Assembly: GCA_949357655.1 (NCBI GenBank)
Contig: CASHTG010000015.1
Coordinates: forward strand, 992,001-1,056,000
DNA length: 64,000 bases
Reading direction: 5' to 3'
Source: Parascedosporium putredinis
Lineage: Eukaryota; Ascomycota; Sordariomycetes; Microascales; Microascaceae
How positions within the stretch are numbered: position 1 is the stretch's first letter; every line of letters begins with the position of its first letter. The notes under the pieces are model-generated. The model did no database searches. It saw only the letters and a program-made list of their open reading frames with translations, and was not told where the DNA came from. Positions 51,040 to 61,195 of the stretch are shown one piece after another. Both the position numbers and the translations under genes were made by a program.

Positions 51040-52424
51040 GGTTCAAGCTCCTGTTGCCTCTTCTTCCGGGGAGCCGGGACAAGTGGCTAAGCCCACGAAT
51101 GGCAAGGGCAGACTGAAAAAGGACGTGGGGAGTGGGGATGGCAAATGTAGCACGAGCGGAAGGAGGATGCGGGGAAGGTCGGAAAACGAGGTTTCAAGAG
51201 TGAGTGGGAGAGGGGACACGAAGAGAAGAAGTTCCCTTAATGGGAGGGGGTGAGTAGATGGTGGATGGTGCGTGCGGAGCTAGCTAGCTACCCTTGAGTC
51301 CGCGACAATGCTTGCGGGTGACTCTGAACTGGCCAAGGCCAAGTGGATGGTGGGCTCCTCTGGTCTCAGAGATGCCCAAAGGGAGAGCAGCACCGAGAAG
51401 AAGAAAAGAAAAGCCCCCTCAAAACGCGGCAAAAGTTGGCCTCCTGCCTGTTTAGGAGAGAGAATGCCGACGCGAGGAAGCCTTGTCTGCTTGTCCCCTG
51501 AGAAGCCACGGGAGAAGCGAATGAGGAAGGAAGGGAAGGAATAGGCGTGTGTTCAACGAGTGCGCGCGCGCGTGAGATGTGCCAGGCGCATGCGGCGTGG
51601 GGAGATGTGTATTCTGCCTTGGCCCGCCCCTTGGAGTGTGGATTTCGAGTCCCACGCGGCTGTGTCGCGTTCGCTGGTGGGATGTCAAGGTTCTCGTCCT
51701 TGGGAAACCAGCGTAGCGGGGTCCCCTTCGTAGATTTACCCCGAGGAAGCAGTGAAGCGCGTATGGTGCAAAAGTCAACGTTGCAAGGATGGAGAATGCG
51801 GGAATGTGGAACGGCGTTGTCCAAGTCTTTTGATGGTCGTCTCGGTCGGTGAGAATAGAAGCTTTTCCAAATCTTTTTCCTCTGCGAAATCAAGCGCCGC
51901 GTTCTGCCCCTCTTCCATGTTCCGTAACCAGGTCCCACAGTGCAAGCCCGGGCGCGCGAATCTCCTCCAAAGGTGCAGGGACGGCGGCCGTACCTGCCAG
52001 ACTACCAGACGTAAAAAAAAAAGAAAGAAAAAAGAAAAAGGAAAAAAAAAAGAAAGGAACCATTCCAAGGGGTACGCATTGAATTAACCTATTCTTTTTT
52101 TTTTCCACCTCTACATCGCAGGTTAGAATAGCTTCTCGAGGTGGCCCAGCTACGATTACATTATCCCCTCCACACACTCTCACACCAAAAATCCAAGCTG
52201 GCCAATCCCCCGCCCACTATTTCTCCCGCCTCGTGCATGCGTGAGGGTGAAAGGGGGTGGGGAAACTCCATTCGAGTTCCCCCTCATGACGAAAATCAAG
52301 TTGAACTCTCATCTTGTATAGAAGACCAGGCCAGCGGTTCCCACCTCGTGTCCCCTTGCCCGTTCCAGCCCGCAGAACAAAGAATCGGCGTCTCAAGTCT
52401 TCAGGCCTCATCCACCCTCCCGGG

Positions 52425-52446
52425 CCCAAACCCAAACCCAAACCCA
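52425..52446. repeat. (CCCAAA)n hexamer repeat
   Basis: Three and a half perfect CCCAAA copies. It is not the common fungal telomere unit (CCCTAA). Confidence 0.9.
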
Positions 52447-52610
52447 GCGTCGATCCCGTCACCAACATCTTGGCCCCGTCCTCGCCAACAAGCTCTCAAG
52501 CGCAAGAGCCCTGGTCCCTGTTCTGACACAAACTCGGACGCAACCGTTTTCCCTCCACCTTCAATCCCACTCAACACCCGCTGAGATCAACGGACCTCAC
52601 CCTTGACCCC

Positions 52611-52632
52611 CTCACCCTCACCCTCACCCTCC
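52611..52632. repeat. (CTCACC)n hexamer repeat
   Basis: Three and a half CTCACC copies, about 165 bp after the CCCAAA repeat. Confidence 0.9.
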
Positions 52633-53369
52633 GGCCCTTGGCTCCGATACGTCTTCCTTTGAAAACCACAAGAGCTTTGTCAATGATGACTTAGCCCGCA
52701 CCCCCGTTGGGGACTTTTGGGGATTCCTGGTTTTTCTTTTCTTTTTCTTTTTTGCCAGGCATCTGGCTGGTCCTCTTGTTTCCGATGAATCCTTGTATCG
52801 GAACCGGACCTTAGATTTCTCCCGACGCCGCCATCATCCCTCCGAGAACTCCAACAGAGCCGCGTGGAGGTGCATGCGCATGTCCAGTTACAAGGGTTCC
52901 AAGTTGCAAAGTTCTCCCTATATAGGAACTGGGCCTGAAAAGTAAACATGTGAAGGCAGGGCCCACAGGCCTCCTCCGTCTATCTCGCAGCCTCCCGCAG
53001 GCCTTCGCCAGCCAAGCTCGTAGGTAAACTCTCCATCCTCCCGCACCTGATCGCATCCAAGACTAGCCCTTTCCTTCTCAGGAAGCTCCCATGTCCTTGT
53101 GTGCTATTGTGATACCACGCCCGGACGCCCTCCCATTCACCCTTTCCCAGTTCGTGTGTGAGATGAACGAGCAGACAACGCACCTCTTGGCAAGAGTGAT
53201 GATATGGAATGCGGTCTGCGACACAGTAAGAAGACCCAACCAGATCTAGAAACCCTACCTTTGTGGCTGTAGGGAAGGCCAAAAGGCAAAGAGAATGATG
53301 ATGCCCATGAAAGGGAAGTACAAGCCAGGAGACCACTAATAGGCATAGGTAGAGTAGCTGTTACCGCAA

Positions 53370-53407
53370 AATATATGTATATATATATATGTATATATAT
53401 TTATATG
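53370..53407. repeat. (AT)n microsatellite with GT interruptions
   Basis: About 38 bases of alternating A/T with three GTATAT interruptions, followed by a short GTGTG stretch. Likely to form cruciform or melted DNA; no gene overlaps it. Confidence 0.9.
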
Positions 53408-54088
53408 TGCGTGTGAGTATGTGTAAGTGGAAAAGAGAAAAGAAATATATCAACGTTCTTGATAAGAAATCCAACAGACTGAGAGCGGTCCAAACTAGTG
53501 CCATCCTGGCCTCGTCTGTCCGTGAACATCAGCCGCCGGGGGTATATCCTCCATAAGATAGAAAAGAAAGATTGAAAGCCCATTCGTAACCTGTATACCA
53601 TAGTCCTGCATCTTCGCCCCTTTCCCCATCACGCGCCACCGTTTCACCTAGCTCTCTCCTTCTTGCGCCCCTCAGCGACGCACGTCTAGATGTACTCTTG
53701 AGAAAGAGACAAGGCAAAATGGAACATGAGAAAATAAGAATAAAGTAAAAGAAATGCCTCAAATTGAGGGGTGGGCTTCCCGGATATCTTTGCTTGGCCA
53801 TCCATCATACTGTTTTGATGGCCAGTGTGAAAACTGTTACAGCTAGAGAGAAAAGGAAAAAGAAAGGAAGAAGAAGGGAATGGTAAAGAAGGTGGGTGAC
53901 AAGAGGTGAGGGGAGAAAAATAGATACACAAGAATCGAAAGAAGAAGAAAAAAGATTCTAGGACAGAAGATGAACAAAGAGATGCCTCAGCGAGGGCTTA
54001 TGTGTATGTGCTGCTCTGCTTCCTCGTAACCCCAGCGCACTGTTTCGCCGCCGATCCGCCGCCATCAGATCGGGACAAGGAAGGCGGG

Positions 54089-54110
54089 GCGATGCGATGC
54101 GATGCGATGC
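54089..54110. repeat. (GCGAT)n pentamer repeat
   Basis: Four perfect GCGAT copies plus GC. Confidence 0.9.
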
Positions 54111-55061
54111 CTTGTCCACGGCTCCCGTCCCCATCCCCGTCTCTGTCACATCACAGCACAGCCATGATGTGCGATCTGCGACGCGAGCCAGGATCACGAC
54201 AGCTAGAACTGCTGGTGATCCAATATGACCCACACCCCCTTCCCAGGAAAAAGAAAATGGGAAGATGGGGGATGGAGGGGAAAAGGAAGGAAGAAAGAAG
54301 CAGGAAGGAAAGAAGAAAGAAAGAAAGATAGAAAAAGGCTTGGAGCGGAATAGTTCCCACAAAGTCGTGAGAAACCTGAAACTCGAGAAACGCGGTAACC
54401 CCGCACTATAACCAAAAAAAAAAGAGAAAAGAGAAAAGAAGGAAAAAAGCAGCGCGCGCCCACCGCCGGGCAGACCTTTGCCCAAGGTCTCGGTGGAAAT
54501 CCAGCGCTTGATTCCACGATCCGTAACGGTTGTGGGGCTGCCTGAGTCGCGAGCTGCCAAAGAGTGACTGCGGCAAGAGTTCTTTCTCCGCCGCTAGGGT
54601 TTAGAAGGTGTCAACCGGGGATATCGCCGCCCTTCGAGACCAGGCCATCCAGAGCCCGCTTTCCAGCTTGCGTACCGTGCTGAGCCGATTTCATTGCTCT
54701 TGCACCGAGCATGGTTCTCAGCGAACAAGGGGAAGCGCGGGGGTTTGCACCACTCTCATATATCGCAGGCATTCGACGAACACCGCGATTCGTAGTCCCG
54801 TCCCCTGCGCGGGCCTAGACCCGCTTCCCTTCGGTCTTCTTTTCTCTTTTTCTCCTTTTTTGTTTAGTTTAGTTTTTCTTGTCTGTTTTTGCTTGTTCCC
54901 CCCTTTTCCATCAACGGAAAAGTTGGTATCCGACCGCGGGTGAAGAAAACTCTCCGAGATGTCAGTTATAGTCGTCGGGCGTCCGGGACGCTAGCGTCGC
55001 AGGTCACCTAACCCGTTGCACTAGGTGTAGCCTATCCAAACTTGGAAAGAAGAAAAAACTC

Positions 55062-56617
55062 TCAGCCGATGGCCCGCCCAATCTCACACTCGGGGGTGGG
55101 GCCGGGCTTGGGTAGAAGCGGGCGAGGAGACATGGCTCCCATAAAGTATTCGTCATCAAACGATGACCTGGGTGGGTTCGAGGAATCGCTGTAGATGCGC
55201 GAGTGCTTGCGGTCGTATGAGTGGGACGTCCGCGGGTAGTAGTGCGCGTACTCGTTGCTCGCACGAGGAGATGACCCTGGCCATTGGCTTTCACTGCCAC
55301 TCCTGGGCCGGAACGCCGCCCCCGCATGCTACTCTGACTGCTCCGTGACCGCACATGCCTGTGAGACTTGGACAGTCTCGAGTGATGTCGCCTGGGTGTA
55401 GGGATGAAGGCCTCATCGCCCTCCACGGCATCGTCTGTAAGTCCTGGCCGCGAGTTCGGGGCCCTGGCAAACACGGCTGCTTGAGGAATGTCGATGCTCT
55501 TTTTGGCGGTGTGGAACGAGCGGGGTGAAAGCTCTGGTGCTTCGGTCCCACCTGCCGCATTCTGGTATACTATCACGCTCGGCGGTTTCTTGATGGATAC
55601 CGCGGAAGAAGAAGGGCGGGTGACCGTAGCCGTCGGTGGCCGCGTGTATTTCTCGTGAGCGGCACTCTTTTTCCAAGACTCAATCTCCTCATCGTCAATG
55701 GGCGAGATCCCTCGAGCCAGGAACGGCAACCTTCCCCTTTTGAGTCGGTAGCACACTATGATTGTGCCTAGGACGATTAGGAAGGCAATCACCGAGAGCA
55801 CCGTGCTAAGCGTAATGATGAGCGTGCGGTTGGTAGAGAATCCGGATCCTGACGTCCCTCCGTTGGTCCCGTTAGTGTTGTTGTTATTCATGTCGTCGTC
55901 TCCGTTGTCCGTATTATCGTTGTTGTTGTTGTTGTTATTGTTGTTGTTGTCACCGTTCTTATCAGAACCGTTCCTGGAACCGTCTGTGTCCGAAGAGCTA
56001 CCGCCGGGCCACCGGTTTCCTCCTGTAGGATAGGCCGCTGGTGGCGTATTGGAATCTTTGCCGGCGCTCAAACCTGGATTATCTCCCCTCACGTTGCCAT
56101 TGCCTGTGCTTGGGTCGTTCGTGATTGGCGAGGGCTGCTCGGCTGGCTGTCCGGGGTTACCGCCTCCTCCAGGTTGTTGTTGCGGCGGGTTCGGCACCGG
56201 ACTTGGCTCCGGGTTCTGGGGCGACGGAGGCTGGCTTGGGGGTTCGGGGTTGGCTGAGATGGTGGTGGCGGATTGGACGGTGGAGTCGGAGGCGGCGATG
56301 GCTCCTGAGGTTGCGGAAAGTCAACCGGCCGTTCGGGTCGCTCAGGGCGCTCGCTCTGCGCGCGGATAGGAGTGAACGCAACTAAAAGTCACATCTTGAG
56401 TTAGTTCTTGTGTTTCCAACTCTACTAAATGGACAAGAAGAGCTGCTGAATGAGTGAGGGGAAGTAAGAGTGGACGCGGCGAGACAGCTTGTGACGGTGC
56501 CCCTCCCCAAGCCAATCTCCCAGGTGTTGCCCAGTCTCGCATCCTTGTCTTTGAATAAAGTCACAGACCTGACAAGACTGCTGCTAGGAAGAGCAGCCTA
56601 GTTGCCCTGTTCGCCAT
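55062..56617 (-). CDS. Secretory-pathway single-pass membrane protein with Pro-rich/poly-Asn ectodomain; unnamed, two frameshifts
   Basis: Not a family I can name. Two exons: 56617-56569 and 56381-55062, with donor GTCTGT and acceptor TAG. About 456 residues. Residues 1-23 form a signal peptide (MANRATRLLFLAAVLS, then the Ala-Gln cleavage region). The ectodomain begins with a Pro/Gln/Ser-rich segment, then Gly-rich, then an Asn/Asp run near residues 158-185 encoded mainly by AAC repeats, with N-glycosylation sequons (NGS, NGT, NRT). A single membrane helix lies at about 200-226 (LIITLSTVLSVIAFLIVLGTI), followed by basic CYRLKRGR. The cytoplasmic tail carries SPIDDEEIESWKK, a motif I recall from many filamentous-ascomycete membrane proteins, then Ser/Arg/His-rich disorder, ending RPLLPKPGPTPECEIGRAIG. 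Frame breaks at 56238-56242 and 55305-55307 are each fixed by one base. Topology suggests a cell-surface or wall-stress sensor; that role is inference. Confidence 0.82.
55911..55955 (-). repeat. (AAC)n trinucleotide repeat encoding poly-Asn
   Basis: About fifteen AAC/AAT codons in two blocks inside the membrane-protein gene encode the poly-Asn part of the ectodomain. The repeat is coding and likely variable in length between strains. Confidence 0.85.
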
Positions 56618-58150
56618 CTCGTTCTTGCTTTGCGTGGCAGAAACGGGCGAGGAAGCGTAGCCGCCGTGGATCGGCTTTGGCAGAAGCAGTCGCAGAATCG
56701 AGGTTCAGATCAACCCGAGATCACTCTCGACTAGCCATCGGACGCAGGCTCAAGCATCCAAGCGCGCGCGAGATGGTGATTCGGAGGTTGATGGCGGGTG
56801 ACGGTAAGGAAATGGAGGTGTGCAACAACAAAGAGGAAAAGAGGAGGGAAGAGAATGGTTCCAGAGCTACGGGCACTGGACCGGAATCATGCAGCATTTC
56901 AACTTACACAAAGTGCGGCACAGAAGGCCGAGAGAGAAAGGCGAGGAAAGCAAAAGTGTCCAAAGATGCAAATAGAACGGCGGGAACGGCTCGGACTATA
57001 CGGTTAAGATGGGAATTCCCAAGGCTTTGACAATTTTTCGAAGCGGGCTCGGCTAGTCAGGCGGACAGGAGAGCCACCACGGTCTGTCGAAGAGTAGGTG
57101 TGTGCACTTGCTGAGGGTGTGCTGAGAAGGGCGGCGAGGATAAAAAGAAGAGCACAACGAAAGACGCCGGGAACGGGAAAGATGGTTCTGGCCGGGAAGA
57201 AGGTTAAAAAGATTAAGGTCGAAGAAAGACCTACAAAGGCCCAGATAGGGACAGATGTGGGGGTGAGAGGGGAGAAGATGTGAGTGCAATATGGAGGATG
57301 TATATATAGGATATATTGAGTTCCGGCTCGGGTGGACGGCGGCACAGAGAGGTGTGTGGAGGTGTCAAGCACGGGTCAGGACATGAACCAAGTCGCACAG
57401 ATCGGCACCCAGCCTAGCCAGGGTAATGGCAGGGGAGGGCCAAGTCGGCCAGCCAAACAAAACAGGCAAGGGTGCGTGAGCCCGACGTTGTCATGTTCCG
57501 GCAGCAGCCATCGGCGCGGGCATAAGCATCCGAGGAGAGGATACCGATGACCCTGAATAGCATGCCCTGTGGGCCTTGGATGTGCAATGGGCAAGGACGA
57601 AGCCACCGGCTGGAGATATTGGTGTACACGACTACGCCTTGAAGTCAAAAGTAATCTTAGGAGACCGCATCTTAAGATGTTCATGATCTCAGTTCTCTCC
57701 CCCGTTCAATCCCTCTCTTCTTGTCCCCCCTCTCAACTCTACAAGGTAGGTAGGGAGGTACCTGGCGAGCTGTACCTATTTGGAAGCGAGGCATGCTGGG
57801 CAGCGGGTTGAGGATTGCAGGTTAGCATGAGCGAGGATCTTAAGTGGGCTCAAGAGGAGGAGAAACGGAGGCGCTAGCGCTCGATGGACGTCAAGTTGGA
57901 CCTGAGCTGCAGGTGGTGCGGAAGTGGGTGCGTAGGTACGAGTCTGAAATGGCCGGAAGGGGAGGTGTGGTGTGGGTGTGGATTCTCAAAGGCGGCGGCG
58001 GCGGGGGCAAGCAAGGCCTTGCACGGCGGTGGAAAGTGTCAGACACCCATGAATATTCGGGGTGGGTAGGGAAGAGAAAAAAATCGGAAAAAGAAAAAAA
58101 GAAAAGAAAAAAGCGGTGGCACGCACATATCTCCATCCTCCATCCTCCAC

Positions 58151-58168
58151 ACCCACCCACCCACCCAC
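58151..58168. repeat. (CCCA)n tetramer repeat
   Basis: Four CCCA copies in non-coding sequence, flanked by CACA on both sides. Confidence 0.85.
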
Positions 58169-61157
58169 ACAAGGTACGTGGGTGATGTACCCACTTCTTG
58201 ATGGGTTGACGGAGATGCTAAGCCCTCTCCTCTTTCAAGTTCCCTCTGGCCAAGCTGATGGGGAGACCGTGCGCAGGGCCAGAGTGAGTAACTTGAATCT
58301 CGAAACCATAGCAGGGACAAGGACCATTGGCTGGCCCATCCAGGATGGGACGCGTGGGTGATGGGGAGCGAGTGTGGAATAGATGAAGTGTCTATGTCAG
58401 ACAATTCCCCCACCTTTATCGCAGTCCAGCGAAAACCCGCCCCTATCAAGCAAATAATAGGACGCAGAAGAGGAAGAAAATGAAGATAAAAAAAGTCGAG
58501 AAATTAACCGTGAGGCAGCTATCGCAAAGAGCATTGAAGTTTGCACATGCCTCTCTCGCCCAGGATCAATTCGACCGCCCCGTTCCTGTGAGGTATACAC
58601 GATGTGCACCCTCAGCCCTTCTTTTCAAAACAGCTCGACAACAGCTCGCCATGCCGTGTCGCATGCCCACAGAAGCATTCTGAATCGCGTCCCCGGTGGG
58701 GAGTGTGCGAGGAGAAGGCAAGGCGCACTTGAGGGTGGGACTTGCCCGCTCACTGATTTGAAAGCAAGACAGCGAGCGACCTGTGACAAACCCAGGCTTT
58801 TGCCTTCCCTGGTCCTGTCGTCGTCGCAGAGCAGGGGCCACGGAAAGAGCGGTGCAGGGTCGGGAAGGCCAGTGAGTCCAGGTCTCCGACAGCCCTTTCT
58901 GGCGATGGCTCCGGCGGTGGCCCTGGCTTTTGAGGGGGTGGGGAAAGGAACCTAGAAGCCATCGAATTGTCCGTTCCTGGCCAAGGCATGGCCCGAAGCA
59001 GGGCCACCGATAAGGTGTGGGTGGGGCGCCGGCGAACCCATGGCTCAGTTCATCAACACTTCAAGCTTGGTGCACGGGTTTGACTGGCTAGCCAAGTATT
59101 GAAGTATCTGGTCCTCATTGATGGTGCGAGAGCCCTAGAAGACGGAGGTGCTGTCTGGTACCCCATGTACTGCTCGACAAAATTTCCGCTTTCGCAATTG
59201 ATAAGAAAAGAGCGGACTGCAAAAATGGCCGAGGTCAATGTCGGCGATGGGAGAAGGGGCCTTTGCTCCCTGCCCCTGGGGCTTCTCTCCAGGGCCGGAT
59301 AAGCAACCGGGTTGCTTTTTCCCCTGTCGTTTTGTTCTTCTCGTTCAATTCCTCTGTAAGCTTGAGGAAAGGCGCAGATTAATCCTCACCGTCTCCCGCC
59401 ATATCCGCTGCTACTGACTCAAAACCCTGACTTGGAGCCAAAGTTATCCGCTGTTTCCCTCGGCTAGCGTATGGTTGCTTCTTCTGGGTGCGAGAATGGC
59501 TGGGAGGGAAGAAGGGAGCGGGGTCGAATGATTCAATGTTGCGAATGCGACCAAAGCTAGTGGAAACCTTGCAGTGATCTGGATGGGGTGGAAGATGCTT
59601 CTGGTTCACAAACCCCTGATACACCTAAGCTCTCCAAAGTAGCGCGAGGAAGACCTTGATACCTATGTTTAGTTCAAGGCACGAACTTGCAGGGCAACTT
59701 GGAGGTGGACGATTGGGGGTCACTAAGCAGTGGCCGCCAGCCCAATGCTTCCCTCATATTAATCCAATGGATGGATAGATCCGTAATATCTATCTGTACT
59801 TATAGACAAGCAGTTATCTCAACGTGGGGCAGCGAAGTCAAGTATCGTATCCACACCATAGATGCCTCGATTGATCCATTGACTGTTTTTATCATGCCGG
59901 GTTAGCCTAAGGGTCTTAACGAGTGCGCTTGGTTAGGTCTCGCAAGGGACGATTTAGCGATTGCGGTGCTCCGAGTATACGAGCTAGTCGTTCGCAACAT
60001 TACATATACCTCCGTGCGTGGGAGACGGTTCAATTCATTCAGACTATGTGATTGATATTCAAAGTTGGATCTCTTAAGGTTAACCCGTGTTTTCCCACCC
60101 TGGCCAAAGCTCCAAAGGTGGCCGAGCTCGACTAAGTGGTGGTGCTCAGCCCCCATTGAGCCTAAAGTGGGAGGAAACGACTTAGTTGACGAAACTCAAC
60201 CGGGCCAAGAGTTTTGCTCTTACATACTTTGCGCTTGGTTCTTTAGAGTGGAGAAGGGGAGAAGATAGAGAGAGAGGGAGAGAGGGATAGAAGCAATATT
60301 TTGGGATCAGGTAAAGGCCGAGTCAGGATAATCATAGCCGGCCAAGGGGCGTACAGTCACGAGAACGGACAAGAGGCGCCCACATGGCCAAAAAGTAAGA
60401 TTAGACCAGAGCCACATCGGCGATCGAGAGAGGACATCAGAAGAATAATACTGATACCCTCAATGCGCCCGTCCCCCTCTTCTTCTCGCAAACGGAATCG
60501 AAGCAAGAGTGAGGAGCCACCTCGTGGAAGGCTCCACACACACCGTGCAACCTTTTGTCTTTTTCTTTTTCTTCTTCCATCCTCGCACTGCTTGTATTAT
60601 CTGATCTGATTGCTACATGCGACGGACATTGATACATTCTTCACTCTCTCCAATGTTCCTTTTTATTCAGTGTTAGGTGGAAAGCCCACCACGTATACGA
60701 ATACCAAAGTCCAATCTGAGACGTTGACCCTTGGAGCGAGAAAATAAAAAGACTGCTCCTTCAAGTAATCCAGCCAACCCAGAGGTGTAAAAGGCTGCAC
60801 GAGAGCCAGCGCCCCTGCATGTCCCTCAGCCATCCTCCCTTTCTTGCTCGATGTAGGCTCATGACTGGTGCCATGTCATGGCTATTCGAAATATGGGTGG
60901 GTGGTAACGAGCCATGAATCAAGCTGTGGTGAGCAACCTCCAGGAGGGCGAAGAGGTGCTGGGCTTCTCATCTACGGAAAATCAGCAGGACGAGGCAAAG
61001 GGCAAAGGCAATCGTGTACTTTGTATGTTCGTGCCTTGGACCCTTGTCACGGCCTCATGCCCTGCCCCTGGCCTTTCTCGGACGGACAAAAAAGATAAAA
61101 ACAAAAGGAAGGAAAAAAACACTCAATCCCCTGTGATCAAGAAGAGGTGGTACCCAA

Positions 61158-61195
61158 AAGAAGAAAAAAAAAAGAAAAAAAAGAAAAAAAAAAGA
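61158..61195. repeat. A-rich tract with G interruptions
   Basis: Nearly forty bases of A broken only by single G, which would read as poly-Lys in a frame. It looks like a simple repeat, not a coding tract. Confidence 0.85.

Larger units (their letters stand above)
51040..55061. other. Gene-poor stretch between DPB4 and the membrane-protein gene
   Basis: About 4 kb without a recognisable gene. It is upstream of DPB4 and downstream of the membrane-protein gene, so the first kilobase should include the DPB4 promoter; no TATA box stands out. It contains hexamer repeats at 52.4-52.6 kb, an AT microsatellite at 53.4 kb, a GCGAT repeat at 54.1 kb and purine-rich tracts at 54.25-54.45 kb. Open frames are short and low in complexity. 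Confidence 0.55.

Noticed and set aside
52425..52632. Telomere-like sequence
   Set aside because: Hexamers CCCAAA and CTCACC differ from the fungal CCCTAA unit and the arrays are only about 22 bases long inside a gene-bearing region.
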